A stretch of 64,000 nucleotides of DNA from Cupriavidus alkaliphilus (GCF_900094595.1 NZ_FMAD01000018.1:1-64000), one strand, 5' to 3'. Shown: positions 19,086 through 29,445, counted from the first letter of the stretch. Notes: generated by a model not told the origin, from the sequence alone. Translations and numbers: made by a program.

Positions 19086-19280
19086 ATGCTGCGCTGGACC
19101 CTGACCATCTTCCTGAGCGTGATCATCCTGTCCGCTGCACTGCCGTGGCTGCAGAAGGTCGGGCTGGGCCGGCTGCCCGGCGACGTGCGCTTCCGCGTGT
19201 TCGGGCGCGAGTTCGTGCTGCCGTTCGCGTCGACGATCCTGATCTCGCTGATTGCGCTGGTGATCGGCAAGCTGCTGTAG
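19086..19280 (+). CDS. small DUF2905 membrane protein
   Basis: A 64-residue protein with two hydrophobic helices around a short basic loop (GRLPGDVRFRVFGREFVLPF). The LPGD motif and layout are those of DUF2905. The function is unknown. The start is the ATG with GGAGCCGCC just upstream, 16 bp after midA, so it is likely co-transcribed with that gene. Confidence 0.82.
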   Translation: MLRWTLTIFLSVIILSAALPWLQKVGLGRLPGDVRFRVFGREFVLPFASTILISLIALVIGKLL

Positions 19281-19307
19281 GACCTTCGGCCGCCTGCCAG
19301 GACCGGC

Positions 19308-20555
19308 TCACTCGCCCGGCTGCGCCCCGAGCCGCTGCGCCACCGCGGCGACCCGCGCGGCATGGACCCGGTCCTTGATCTGCGCCACGTCATCCGCGCA
19401 GGCGCGCGCGATCGCCCCCGCATCGACCGACGCCGCGGCCTCGCGCGCCGCCAGCAGGCGCGCGGCCTGCGGGTAGGCGTTGTGCTCCAAACCCTTGCGC
19501 CCGCGCTTGTCGGCCTCGCAGGCCTGCAGCGCCTGGGCGAAGCGCGCGGGCTTGCGCAGCGCGTCGCAGCGCTCCAGCAGCCGCACTACGGCGGCGGCGC
19601 TGAACTCCAGCGAGCGGTGGATGTTGCCGTGCTCGCGCGCCACCACTACCGCCAGGTCGCGGCACTCGTTGGGCACGCGCAAGCGCGCGCAGACCTCTTC
19701 CAGCAGCCTGACGCTGCGCAGCTCGTGGCCAATATGGCGCGGCAGCACGTCCGCGGGCGTGGTGCCCTTGCCCAGGTCATGCACCAGCGCGGCAAAGCGC
19801 ACCGGCAGCGGCGCGTCCAGCGCGGCGGCGCAGTCGATCACCATCATCACGTGCACGCCGGTATCGACCTCGGGGTGGAAGTCGGCGCGCTGCGGCACGC
19901 CCCACAGCCGCTCCAGCTCGGGCAGCAGCCGCGCCAGCGCACCGCATTCGCGCAGCACCTCGAACATGCGCGACGGCCGTGCCTCCATCAGCCCGCGCGC
20001 CAGCTCCTGCCACACGCGCTCGGGCACCAGCGCGTCGACCTCGCCCGCGGCGACCATCTCGCGCATCAGGCGCATGGTTTCGGCGGCGACGTTGAAGTCG
20101 TGGAAGCGCGCGGCGAAGCGCGCCAGCCGCAGGATGCGCACCGGGTCTTCGGCAAAGGCGTCGGAGACATGGCGGAACAGGCGCGCGGCCAGGTCGCGCT
20201 GGCCGCCGTGCGGATCGATCACGGGCCCGGTCAGGTTGCCGTCGGCATCCACCGCGCGCGCCATCGCGTTGATGGTCAGGTCGCGCCGGACCAGGTCGTC
20301 TTCCAGCGTGACGTCGGGCTCGCAGTAGAAGGCAAAGCCCTTGTAGCCCATCGCGGTCTTGCGCTCGGTACGCGCCAGCGCGTACTCCTCCTGCGTGCGC
20401 GGATGCAGGAACACCGGGAAATCCTTGCCGACCGGGCGGTAGCCGGCGGCTTCCATCTCGGCCGGGGTCGCGCCGACGACCACGTAGTCGCGGTCCTGGC
20501 TGGGCTTGCCCAGCAGTTCGTCGCGGATCGCGCCGCCCACGGCATACACCTGCAT
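19308..20555 (-). CDS. cca: multifunctional CCA tRNA nucleotidyltransferase with HD domain
   Basis: A 415-residue class II CCA-adding enzyme. The nucleotidyltransferase head has VYAVGGAIRDELLG, DRDYVVVGATP (catalytic DxD), RRDLTINAMA and the EDPVRILRLARFAARF segment. The C-terminal HD phosphohydrolase domain shows LVHDLGKGTTP. This layout matches the E. coli-type enzyme that repairs tRNA 3' ends and also carries phosphatase/phosphodiesterase activity. The start at 20555 was chosen because MQVYAVGGA is the conserved N-terminus; AAAAGG lies upstream. The GST gene ends 57 bp upstream in the same direction. Confidence 0.93.
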   Translation of the reverse strand: MQVYAVGGAIRDELLGKPSQDRDYVVVGATPAEMEAAGYRPVGKDFPVFLHPRTQEEYALARTERKTAMGYKGFAFYCEPDVTLEDDLVRRDLTINAMARAVDADGNLTGPVIDPHGGQRDLAARLFRHVSDAFAEDPVRILRLARFAARFHDFNVAAETMRLMREMVAAGEVDALVPERVWQELARGLMEARPSRMFEVLRECGALARLLPELERLWGVPQRADFHPEVDTGVHVMMVIDCAAALDAPLPVRFAALVHDLGKGTTPADVLPRHIGHELRSVRLLEEVCARLRVPNECRDLAVVVAREHGNIHRSLEFSAAAVVRLLERCDALRKPARFAQALQACEADKRGRKGLEHNAYPQAARLLAAREAAASVDAGAIARACADDVAQIKDRVHAARVAAVAQRLGAQPGE

Positions 20556-20611
20556 GGTTATGGCCTTTTCATGCGCCGGCACGGGGCAGCCGCCCGGTGC
20601 CGGCGTTCTGG

Positions 20612-21310
20612 CTAGTGGTTGACGATGATCGCATCGGCCCGGTCCGGGGCCAGGCGGTACGGCTCGTCGTCGGCCAGGAAGTCGCGTTCCTCGCGCGCGC
20701 CGGCAATCCATTGCTGCATCGCCGGCAGCCCCAGCACGAAATCGGCATAGGCCTTGGCGTCTTCGCGGTCGTCCGGCAGGTGGATGCCGTAGGTGGCGAA
20801 GCGGCTTACCACCGGCGCAAAGAACGCGTCGGCGACGGTGAAGGTGCCGAACAGGAACGGCCCGCGCGCCGCATGTTGCTTGCGCAGCCCGTCCCAGATC
20901 GCGGCGATGCGCTCGACCTCGCGCTGCACCGCGACGTTCCAGCCGCGCCCGGGCAGCACCGCGGTCACGTTCATCGGCAACTGGCTGCGGACGTTGCCGA
21001 AGCCCGAGTGCATCTCGGCGCAGACCGCGCGCGCAACCGCGCGCTCGGCGGGGTCGGCCGGCCACAGCTGCTTGTCGGGGAAGCGCTCGGCCACGTATTC
21101 GGAGATCGCCAGCGAATCCCACACGGTGACATCGCCGTCGACCAGCACCGGCACCTTGCCCGCGGGCGAGTAGCGGGCGATCTCGGCGGCGAAGCTGCCG
21201 GTGAACAGGCGCACCTGCACTTCCTCGAAATCAATGCCGGCCTGGCGCAGCAGCAGCCAGGGGCGCAGCGACCAGGAGGAATAGTTCTTGTTGCCGATGA
21301 CGAGCTTCAT
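20612..21310 (-). CDS. glutathione S-transferase family protein
   Basis: A 232-residue soluble GST. The N-terminal thioredoxin-like domain opens LVIGNKNYSSWSLRPWLLL, with the likely catalytic Ser in the NYSSWSLRPW motif, and the glutathione-binding turn GKVPVLVDGDVTVWDSLAI (cis-Pro and the DS pair) follows. The C-terminal helical domain includes FTVADAFFAPVVSRF. The NKNYSSWSLRPW start is typical of a proteobacterial GST subgroup of unknown substrate. It precedes cca in the same direction. The 199-bp region upstream shows no gene. Confidence 0.88.
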   Translation of the reverse strand: MKLVIGNKNYSSWSLRPWLLLRQAGIDFEEVQVRLFTGSFAAEIARYSPAGKVPVLVDGDVTVWDSLAISEYVAERFPDKQLWPADPAERAVARAVCAEMHSGFGNVRSQLPMNVTAVLPGRGWNVAVQREVERIAAIWDGLRKQHAARGPFLFGTFTVADAFFAPVVSRFATYGIHLPDDREDAKAYADFVLGLPAMQQWIAGAREERDFLADDEPYRLAPDRADAIIVNH

Positions 21311-21509
21311 CGTGAGGTCCTTGGGGGAGGAAACGGAGGGAGAGACGGCACGGACGCGGGCCGCGATCCATGCGCCGCGGCCCGCGGCACGGCGAGGCCG
21401 CAGAGCGCCGGACCAGTCATTTTGCCAGCCTGGCCGCCCGCGTCAAAGTGAATTGCGCTCGCAACCGATATGAAATCCGGTCACATAGGCCGCGCCGCCC
21501 GGTGGCGCC

Positions 21510-22532
21510 TCAGCGGTGCACGCTGGCGCGCATGTGGGTCAGCGCGGCATCGCGGTTGCGTCCCGACAGCGCGTCGGTCATGACGGCCTCCAGGTGCACG
21601 GGATGCAGGTTCAGCTCCGGCGCCAGCGGGCGCTCCAGCACATTGTCGAGCTGCATCGAATCCAGGTTGTCGCGCGACAGCAGCGGTTCGCCCGGCATAT
21701 GCTCCATGACCGCGGCCTGCACCCGCGCCAGCGCATCGGGCAGCGCGATCACCGGGCGCGGATGGCCCGAGGCGCGCCCGGCAAAGCGCACCAGTTCCTC
21801 CAGCGTATAGACCTGCGGCCCGCCCAGCTCATAGCCGTGGCCGATGGTGGCCGGGTTCACCATGGCGTTCAGGTAGGCCTGCACCACGTCCTGCACGAAT
21901 ACCGGCTGGAAGCGCGCATGCGCGCACGCCAGCGGCACCACCGGCGCCAGCTGTTGCATATGGGCGAACAGGTTGAGGAAATGGTCATCGGGGCCGAACA
22001 CCACCGAAGGCCGGAAGATGGTCCAGTCGAGCCCGCTGGCGCGCACGATGCGCTCGCCGTCGCCCTTGCTGCGCAGGTACATCGACGGCCCCTTGCTGTC
22101 GGCGCCGAGCGCGCTCATATGCAACAGCCGGCGCACGCCGGTGGACAGGCATGACGCCACGATCTGCCGCACCAGCTCCACATGCGCGCTGGCAAAGGCT
22201 TCGCCGTAGGGCTCGGCACGCTCGCCGTGCAGTACACCTACCAGGTTGACGACGATGCCGTCGACGCCCAGCGAGCCGATCGCGTCGTCGAGCGCGGCAT
22301 TGTCGGCCAGGCCCAGTTCCACCACCTCGACGCGCGGCAGCAGCAGCAGGTGCTGCGCATGCTCGACATTGCGCGTGCCGACCACGATGCGCTCAGGGGC
22401 GATGGGGGAATCGGGATTGGCGCCGGGTTCCAGCGGCGCGCCCGAGGCCGAGGCGGCGCCGGCCAGGCGCGAGACGAGATGGCTGCCGATAAAGCCGGCG
22501 CCACCGATGACGAGGACGTTGCTGGTCTGCAT
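21510..22532 (-). CDS. NAD(P)-binding protein, complex I NDUFA9-like SDR
   Basis: A 340-residue atypical extended SDR. The nucleotide-binding loop is VLVIGGAGFIGSHLVSRL, followed by LVGVLHGE, VRRLLHMSALGADSKGPSMYLRSKGDGE and WTIFRPSVVFGPDDHFLN. This series is shared with the NDUFA9 subunit of complex I and bacterial relatives that probably act in quinone or respiratory-chain biogenesis. The start at 22532 is fixed by a strong GGAGG. Between residues about 25-45 there is a Pro/Ala-rich insert. The lytic transglycosylase gene begins over 2 kb upstream in the same direction and ends 121 bp before this gene. Confidence 0.8.
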   Translation of the reverse strand: MQTSNVLVIGGAGFIGSHLVSRLAGAASASGAPLEPGANPDSPIAPERIVVGTRNVEHAQHLLLLPRVEVVELGLADNAALDDAIGSLGVDGIVVNLVGVLHGERAEPYGEAFASAHVELVRQIVASCLSTGVRRLLHMSALGADSKGPSMYLRSKGDGERIVRASGLDWTIFRPSVVFGPDDHFLNLFAHMQQLAPVVPLACAHARFQPVFVQDVVQAYLNAMVNPATIGHGYELGGPQVYTLEELVRFAGRASGHPRPVIALPDALARVQAAVMEHMPGEPLLSRDNLDSMQLDNVLERPLAPELNLHPVHLEAVMTDALSGRNRDAALTHMRASVHR

Positions 22533-22653
22533 GTTGCCTCCGTGCCAGGAAAGAAGCACGCCGCGGCACCCGCCAGCCCGGGCCCGCGGCACTATGCCGG
22601 CAGGCCCGTCTTGCCCGCCCCATGCCGGAGCAGGCGGACCAGAACAGACGACT

Positions 22654-24618
22654 TCAGGGCAGGCTGGTGGTGGTCACCGCCGACGGCGCGACCGTGCCCA
22701 GGCGCGACTTCAGCGACTGCGGCCGGCCACTCATCAATGCAGCATAGTACGTAGCGTTGGAAAGCACATTCTTCACATAGCCGCGCGTTTCATTGAACGG
22801 GATGGTCTCTGCAAAGATCGCGCCTTCCACCGGCCGCGCCAGCGTGCTGCGCCAGGCCTTGGGCCGGCCCGGGCCGGCGTTGTACGCGGCCGAGGCGAGC
22901 GTCCACGAGCTGTCCAGGTCGGTCAGCACCATGTTCAGGTAATTGGTGCCGAGCTGGATGTTGATGGTGGGATCGCCCATCATCGACGGCGAAAAGTCGC
23001 TCATGCCGATCTTGCGCGCCACGTATTTTGCTGTCGCGGGCATCACCTGCATCAGCCCATGCGCCCCCGCCGACGAGCGCGCATTCATGATGAAGCGCGA
23101 CTCCTGGCGGATCAGGCCGTACACCCATGCCATGTCGAGGCCGACCTCGTCGGTGGCGCGCTGCATGATGTCGCGGTACGGCATCAGGAAGCGCAACGCG
23201 AAGTCATGCTCGTTGCGGGTGCGGTCGGCCGAGTTGACGGTGCGGTCGAGCAGCTCGAGGCGGCGCGCATATTCGGCCGCGGCCAGCAGCTCGCGGTCGC
23301 TCATGTTGCGCAGCTCCCAGTTCCACTCGCGGTTGCCCTCGAAGCGCAGGTTCATGGCGTAGAACTTCTGCGCGCGCTGAAAACCGGGGCGCGCGCGCAT
23401 TGCCATGGCCTCGGCGTCGCTGACGGTGGTGCGCGGCGGCAGCGTGATGCGGTTGCCCAGTTCCTCGCTGGCCAGCTGGCCGTAGAAATTGAACTGGCCG
23501 GCAATCTGCTGGAAGTTCTGCTGGGCCTCGGTGTCGCGGCCGTCGACCTTGAGCGCGCGGCCGTACCAGTAGGTCCAGGCCGGGTCCTTGGCGCGCAGCT
23601 CCGGGCGCATCAGCTCGACCGCCTGGCGCACCTGCTTCCAGTCGCCCTGGCGCAGCGCGGCGCGCACGCGCCATTCCTGGGTGTCGTCGGACAGCCACTG
23701 GTTGCCGCCCAGGTCCATCTGGCGGCGGTAGTAGCCGGCCGCCTCGGGCAGCAGCTTCTTGGCGGCGAACTGGCCGACCACACCCCACGCCGCGCCCTGC
23801 TCGTCGCGCGACAGCGTGCCCTGGGCCGTGGCCAGGTAGGCCGCCGCCTGCGACGGGTCGGAGCGCGCCATCTTGACGATGGTGGCCAGGGTGTCGCCGT
23901 CGGCGCGCGCCTCAGGTCGCGCATCAGGCAACAGCGCGGCGATCTTGCCGGCCAGCGTGACGTAGTTCTGCTCCAGCGCCAGGCGCGCCTGGAAGGCCAC
24001 GTCGCTGCGCTGGATCTGCTGGCTCTGGACCAGGTAGCCGATCAGGTCGACGCAGCCTTCGCCGTAGTACCTGGGATCGCTCAGCACGGCGCGCGCGTCG
24101 GCCGCGACGTTCTGGCCCTTGAGCGCGCGCGACAGCAACGCATAGCACTCGACCTGGGTATCGTCCTTGAGCGCGAACTGCGGGTATTCGACATCGAAGT
24201 TGGCCCAGTCGCGCTTCTTGCCCAGCACCAGCAGCCAGTCATTGCGCATGCGGTCGGCAATCGCGTCGCCCTTGTAGCGCTGCAGGAACACGCGCACCTG
24301 GTCGTCCGGCGCATCGATACGGGCCAGGCCGCTGGCGTCGAACAACTGCGGCTTGATGCGGAAGTACTCGACATAGGACGGCACCGGGTAGTCCACCAGC
24401 GTGGCCGAGATCGCGTAAGCGCGTTCCACGTCGTTCTTGCGCGCGGCTTCGCGCAGCGCGGTGAAGGCCTCGTCGGGATCGCTGGGGATCACCGTCGACG
24501 GCGCGCGCGTGACCGCCTGCGGGCGCTTCTGCGCGTGGACGGGCGTGACAAGCAATGCACATGCGAGCGCGATCCAGGCGGCCCGCCCTGCACGCTGCAG
24601 ATATACTCCCTTCAGCAT
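22654..24618 (-). CDS. slt: soluble lytic murein transglycosylase
   Basis: A 654-residue periplasmic enzyme that cleaves peptidoglycan to 1,6-anhydro-muropeptides. A signal peptide is present (hydrophobic stretch, then TPVHAQKRPQ). The long middle part is the helical superhelix of the Slt70 U-domain. The catalytic goose-lysozyme-like domain has the Glu in YGLIRQESRFIMNARSSAGA, then GLMQVMPATAKYVA and AYNAGPGRPKAW. AAGGAAGAAG precedes the start. The window also encodes an AmpG-like permease (57391-58650), which takes up this kind of product. Confidence 0.93.
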   Translation of the reverse strand: MLKGVYLQRAGRAAWIALACALLVTPVHAQKRPQAVTRAPSTVIPSDPDEAFTALREAARKNDVERAYAISATLVDYPVPSYVEYFRIKPQLFDASGLARIDAPDDQVRVFLQRYKGDAIADRMRNDWLLVLGKKRDWANFDVEYPQFALKDDTQVECYALLSRALKGQNVAADARAVLSDPRYYGEGCVDLIGYLVQSQQIQRSDVAFQARLALEQNYVTLAGKIAALLPDARPEARADGDTLATIVKMARSDPSQAAAYLATAQGTLSRDEQGAAWGVVGQFAAKKLLPEAAGYYRRQMDLGGNQWLSDDTQEWRVRAALRQGDWKQVRQAVELMRPELRAKDPAWTYWYGRALKVDGRDTEAQQNFQQIAGQFNFYGQLASEELGNRITLPPRTTVSDAEAMAMRARPGFQRAQKFYAMNLRFEGNREWNWELRNMSDRELLAAAEYARRLELLDRTVNSADRTRNEHDFALRFLMPYRDIMQRATDEVGLDMAWVYGLIRQESRFIMNARSSAGAHGLMQVMPATAKYVARKIGMSDFSPSMMGDPTINIQLGTNYLNMVLTDLDSSWTLASAAYNAGPGRPKAWRSTLARPVEGAIFAETIPFNETRGYVKNVLSNATYYAALMSGRPQSLKSRLGTVAPSAVTTTSLP

Positions 24619-24721
24619 TCTTCTTCCTTGTCGATGACGGCGGCGCCCGCGCCTGCACCGTGTGCCGAAAACCGCGGCGCCGCCGTCCGTGTTGGTTCGG
24701 ACGAGGGCATTATCCCACGCC

Positions 24722-25300
24722 ATGTCTTCCACTCCTGCGACTAGCTCCATCCCTGCCGGCGACCGCCGCGCGCTGCGCGCGCAGCTGCTGGCGCAGCGCG
24801 CCGCGCTGCCCGCGCGCACCGCCGCCGATGCCCGCATCGCCGCCGCGCTGTCCGAACTGCTGGCGGGCCTGGCGGTGCGCTGCCTGGGCTTCTACTGGCC
24901 GATCCAGCAAGAGTTCGACGCGCGCGCCGCGGTGGCGCAGTGGCTCGCCGCCGTGCCCGGCCGCCATGCCGCGCTGCCCTCGGTCAGCCGGCCCGGCACG
25001 CCGCTGGATTTCCACCTGTGGACGCCGGATACGCCCATGGCCACCGGCCACTACGGCATCCCGGTGCCCGACGGCACCGAGGCCGCCATGCCGGATGCGC
25101 TGATCATTCCCTGTGTCGGTTTCAGCCCGGACAAGTTCCGCCTGGGCTACGGCGGTGGCTTCTACGACCGCACCCTGGCGGCGATGGCGCAGCGGCCGGT
25201 GGCCATCGGCGTCGGCTACGATGCCTGCCGCATTTCTCTGCAGGCGCAGCCGCACGACATCGCCATGGACTGGATCGTGACGGAGTCGGGCGCGTTCTAG
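24722..25300 (+). CDS. 5-formyltetrahydrofolate cyclo-ligase
   Basis: A 192-residue enzyme that converts 5-formyl-THF to 5,10-methenyl-THF with ATP. Family signs are the early RRALRAQLLAQRAAL, FYWPIQQEFDAR and the C-terminal signature PCVGFSPDKFRLGYGGGFYDRTL. It is divergent from slt, 103 bp apart, and its stop codon overlaps that of the convergent Mut7-C gene by 4 bp. It feeds the same folate pool that MetF draws on. Confidence 0.92.
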   Translation: MSSTPATSSIPAGDRRALRAQLLAQRAALPARTAADARIAAALSELLAGLAVRCLGFYWPIQQEFDARAAVAQWLAAVPGRHAALPSVSRPGTPLDFHLWTPDTPMATGHYGIPVPDGTEAAMPDALIIPCVGFSPDKFRLGYGGGFYDRTLAAMAQRPVAIGVGYDACRISLQAQPHDIAMDWIVTESGAF

Positions 25301-26055
25301 CCCGGAGCGGTCCCGGCGCCCTGCACCAGCTCATCGACCAGCGCGCGCATGCAGCGCCAGTGCGAGCCCTCCCAGAACACCCGCCGGCAGCGGTCACAGG
25401 TGACGAAGCTGCGATGCCGCGCGAGCACGCCGTCCGGCACGCGCCCGGCCGCGCCGGCGGGATCCAGCGCGTGCAACGGCGCATTGCAGTCCAGGCACAA
25501 CGAAAACGGCCGGGCGCTGCGCGCCAGGTCCAGCCGCGCAAAGATCTCGCGCACCTGCTGGCGCGACTTGAGCGCGCGCACATAGCAGCCGTGCGTGATG
25601 CCGCGCCGCTTGAGCAGCTCGCGGTCGCGCGTCAGCACGATGCGGCCCTCGTCGACCGCGATGCGCTCGATCTCGCTGTCTTCGAAATGGTTGTCGTAGA
25701 GCGTGTCGAAGCCGGTCATGCGCAGCAGATGCGCCAGCCCGCCCAGGTGGGCGTCGGCAACAAAGCGCATCACGCGCAGCGGCTGCTCGCGTACCCGCAG
25801 CAGTGGGGACACGTCGATGCGTTCGAACTTGGGATAGACCGAGACCCGGTCGCCCTCGCACAGCTGCCGGTCGAATCCGCATGACTCGCCGTTGACCAGG
25901 ATCAGCTCGACCTCGGTATGCGGCACGCCCAGCGCCTCGATCATGTGCTTGACGGTCGCGGCGCGCGCGCACGCGCAGGACAGGTCGCGCCGGCGCTGGT
26001 CCGGCGCGAGGAAGTCGTTCAGTTCCTCGTAGAAGCGGAAGGTGGCGGTGACCAT
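25297..26055 (-). CDS. Mut7-C RNase-domain protein with N-terminal ubiquitin-like domain
   Basis: A 252-residue two-domain protein. Residues about 1-85 look like a ThiS/MoaD-type beta-grasp domain (TATFRFYEELNDFL ... LILVNGESCGFDRQLCEGDRVSVYP). From about residue 95 a Mut7-C domain begins (RFVADAHLGGLAHLLRMTGFDTLYDN, ILTRDRELLKRRG), a PIN-like fold, ending with a zinc ribbon of two CxxC pairs (CLDCNAPL, CDRCRRVFWEGSHW). Such proteins are annotated only by domain; an RNase role is inferred from the PIN-like acidic residues. It overlaps the convergent cyclo-ligase gene by 4 bp. Confidence 0.85.
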   Translation of the reverse strand: MVTATFRFYEELNDFLAPDQRRRDLSCACARAATVKHMIEALGVPHTEVELILVNGESCGFDRQLCEGDRVSVYPKFERIDVSPLLRVREQPLRVMRFVADAHLGGLAHLLRMTGFDTLYDNHFEDSEIERIAVDEGRIVLTRDRELLKRRGITHGCYVRALKSRQQVREIFARLDLARSARPFSLCLDCNAPLHALDPAGAAGRVPDGVLARHRSFVTCDRCRRVFWEGSHWRCMRALVDELVQGAGTAPG

Positions 26056-26104
26056 GGGGCGAGTATGGCACCGATTCGGCGTGGCTTGCGCGCTGGCACA
26101 GCGC

Positions 26105-26464
26105 TCAGCCCGCATTCCCCAGCCGCAGCGCCGCCTCCACCGCGAGCTTTGCCCACGGCGTCATCGCCGCTGGCGATTCCAGTGCGGCGGGCGGCAGGCT
26201 GAGGTAGTGGCGCATGGTGACCTCGCGCCTGGCGGACTGGTAGCGGAAGGGCTCGCTGCCCTCGGCGTCGAACTTGCAGCGCGTGGTGTCATCCGCTTTC
26301 AGGTAGCAGGTACCGCCCGACACCAGCGCGAACATCAGCCCGTCATAGAAGAGGCCGTGGCCACCAAACATCCGCCTGGCCGTCACCGGCCCGATGCGCG
26401 CCGCCAGCGGCCCCATCAGCTCGAGCAAATGTTCGATGAAGGGATCGGGGCGGCGTGTGGCCAT
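26105..26464 (-). CDS. TfoX N-terminal domain protein
   Basis: A 119-residue protein consisting of the TfoX/Sxy N-terminal domain only: RIGPVTARRMFGGHGLFYDGLMFALVSGGTCYLKAD. In gamma-proteobacteria full-length TfoX controls competence; isolated N-terminal domains like this one are widespread and of unknown function. It begins 17 bp after the metF stop codon and so is probably the last gene of the ahcY-metF transcript. Confidence 0.8.
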   Translation of the reverse strand: MATRRPDPFIEHLLELMGPLAARIGPVTARRMFGGHGLFYDGLMFALVSGGTCYLKADDTTRCKFDAEGSEPFRYQSARREVTMRHYLSLPPAALESPAAMTPWAKLAVEAALRLGNAG

Positions 26465-26481
26465 CAGCGCGGTCCCGGCGC

Positions 26482-27312
26482 TTACAGCTTCAGCCGTTGC
26501 CAGATCGCCTTGGTCGCGCCGGCCGCGTTGAGCGTATAGAAATGCAGCCCCGGCACGCCCGCGGCCAGCAGCCGCTCGCACAGCGCCGTGACCACGTCCA
26601 GGCCGAAGGCGCGGATCGATTCGCGGTCGTCGCCGAAGCTCTCCAGGCGCTTGGCCACCCAGCGCGGCACTTCGGCGCCGCACATCTCGGAGAAGCGCAT
26701 CAGCTGCGAGTAGTTGGTGATCGGCATGATGCCCGGCACGATCGGCACCTCGACGCCGAGCGCGCGCACATCGTCGACAAAGCGGAAGTACGCGTCGGCG
26801 TTGTAGAAGTACTGCGTGATCGCCGAGTCGGCCCCGGCCCTGACCTTGCGCACGAAGTTGTCGAGGTCATGGCGCGGCGACTTCGCCTGCGGGTGGTACT
26901 CCGGGTATGCCGCGACTTCGATATTGAACCAGTCGCCGGTCTCGGCGCGGATGAACTCGACCAGTTCGTTGGCGTAGCGGAACTCGCCGATCTCGCCCAT
27001 GCCCGACGGCATGTCGCCGCGCAGCGCGACGATATGGCGGATGCCACCTTCGCGGTACTGCTGCAGGATCGCGCGGATGCTCTCGCGCGACGAACCCACG
27101 CATGACAGGTGCGGCGCGGCCTCGATGCCTTCGCGCTGGATTTCCAGCACGGCGTCGAGCGTGCCCTGCTGCGTGGTGCCACCGGCGCCGAACGTCACCG
27201 AGATGTACTTGGGCTTGAGCGGTGCCAGCTGCGCACGCGTGTTGCGCAGCTTCTCCGTGCCCTCCGCCGTCTTGGGCGGGAAGAATTCAAAGCTGAAGTA
27301 GCGGTCTTGCAT
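26482..27312 (-). CDS. metF: 5,10-methylenetetrahydrofolate reductase
   Basis: A 276-residue FAD enzyme that makes 5-methyl-THF for methionine synthesis. Family signs are FSFEFFPPKT, SVTFGAGGTTQ, PHLSCVGSSRE and RAGADSAITQYFYNADAYFRFVDD. The start at 27312 gives the conserved short N-terminus; an in-frame GTG at 27336 would add eight residues, and neither start has a clear Shine-Dalgarno sequence. It is in line with ahcY and a small membrane protein gene. Expression may therefore depend on the SAH riboswitch upstream of ahcY, linking removal of S-adenosylhomocysteine to homocysteine remethylation. Confidence 0.95.
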   Translation of the reverse strand: MQDRYFSFEFFPPKTAEGTEKLRNTRAQLAPLKPKYISVTFGAGGTTQQGTLDAVLEIQREGIEAAPHLSCVGSSRESIRAILQQYREGGIRHIVALRGDMPSGMGEIGEFRYANELVEFIRAETGDWFNIEVAAYPEYHPQAKSPRHDLDNFVRKVRAGADSAITQYFYNADAYFRFVDDVRALGVEVPIVPGIMPITNYSQLMRFSEMCGAEVPRWVAKRLESFGDDRESIRAFGLDVVTALCERLLAAGVPGLHFYTLNAAGATKAIWQRLKL

Positions 27313-27351
27313 GATGGTGGCGCGCCGCGTTGTCACGGCGCGCGAATAGGG

Positions 27352-27702
27352 TCAGTCGTCGCGGTTGCCCAGCAGCAGGCTGGCCAGCAGCCACGAGATC
27401 ACGCTGTACAGGATGGAGCCCAGCAAGGCCGCCCAGAAGCCGCCGACGGTAAAGCCCGACAGCAGGTTGCCGACGAACAGGAACAGCAGCGCGTTGATGA
27501 CGAAGATAAACAGCCCCAGCGTCAGCAGCGTAACCGGCAGCGTCAGGATCACCAGGAGCGGACGGATCAGCGTATTGACCAGGCCCAGCACCAGCGCCGC
27601 CAGCATCGCCGAGCCGAAGCTCTTGATGTGGATCGACGGGATGATGTACGGCAAGACGAACAGCGCGACGGCGTTGATGATCCAGACGACCAGTAATCTC
27701 AT
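27352..27702 (-). CDS. phage holin family (YvlD-like) small membrane protein
   Basis: A 116-residue integral membrane protein with four hydrophobic helices and short loops, containing LVLGLVNTLIRPLLVILTLP and ending SLLLGNRDD. It matches the four-TM YvlD/phage-holin-4 family, which is chromosomal and despite its name not tied to phage. The function is unknown. It lies between ahcY and metF on the same strand, 82 bp after ahcY and 39 bp before metF. This neighbourhood is recurrent in the Burkholderiales. Confidence 0.82.
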   Translation of the reverse strand: MRLLVVWIINAVALFVLPYIIPSIHIKSFGSAMLAALVLGLVNTLIRPLLVILTLPVTLLTLGLFIFVINALLFLFVGNLLSGFTVGGFWAALLGSILYSVISWLLASLLLGNRDD

Positions 27703-27738
27703 GACGGTTCCTTGGTTGGCTTCCCTGCGGGATGGCTC

Positions 27739-27762
27739 CCCTCCCCCGCAAGCGGGAGAGGG
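27739..27762. repeat. short hairpin of the CCCTCNCCCGC / GCGGGAGAGGG type
   Basis: CCCTCCCCCGC (27739-27749) and GCGGGAGAGGG (27752-27762) pair with one mismatch around two bases. Hairpins of this sequence type are dispersed in many GC-rich proteobacterial genomes. It lies between ahcY and the YvlD-like gene, where it may act as an attenuator or a processing site. Confidence 0.6.
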
Positions 27763-27784
27763 CGTGGCTACCTCACTGCGCGCA

Positions 27785-29203
<1,419 letters not shown>

Positions 29204-29329
29204 GTTTCACTCCCGGTGAAGAGTGGCACGCAGGTGACGAGTACGGGAATCTGGCGGCCGTGCATGGCGCTCGGGCTCATGCGAAGCACGCGGATAGGTC
29301 GACTCGCCTCCGTGCGAAACCACGGATCA

Positions 29330-29436
29330 GCGAGCGCCGTTGAAGACAGTCCGAGCCTGGCGGATGGCAGGGGCGACTGTGCCGCCGGCCGCGCGATGTG
29401 CCTCGCGGGGCCTCCATCCGTTGCAACGCTCCTCGG
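29330..29436 (-). promoter_or_regulatory. SAH (S-adenosylhomocysteine) riboswitch
   Basis: On the minus strand the leader of ahcY begins CCGAGGAGCGTTGCAACGG (29436-29418), continues through a GC-rich variable stem, and then shows CCAGGCTCGGACTG and CAACGGCGCTCG (ending near 29330). CCGAG of the first block pairs with CTCGG of the second, and GAGCG with CGCTC of the third. These are the conserved blocks of the SAH riboswitch class, known to lie before ahcY in Ralstonia and relatives. When SAH binds, expression is turned on, raising AhcY (and probably MetF) when SAH builds up. Confidence 0.9.
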
Positions 29437-29445
29437 AGTGGCGGT

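Noticed and set aside
20556-21122. N-terminal extension of the cca frame
   Set aside because: It overlaps the GST gene in another frame and has no family similarity; the conserved CCA-enzyme N-terminus starts at 20555.
24619-24721. 6S RNA upstream of the 5-formyl-THF cyclo-ligase gene
   Set aside because: 6S RNA precedes this gene in gamma-proteobacteria, but the gap here is only 103 bp and shows no 6S-like long hairpin.
27352-27702. Evidence for a prophage from the 'holin' family name
   Set aside because: The four-TM YvlD-like family is chromosomal, the gene sits in a methionine-cycle operon, and there are no phage genes around.
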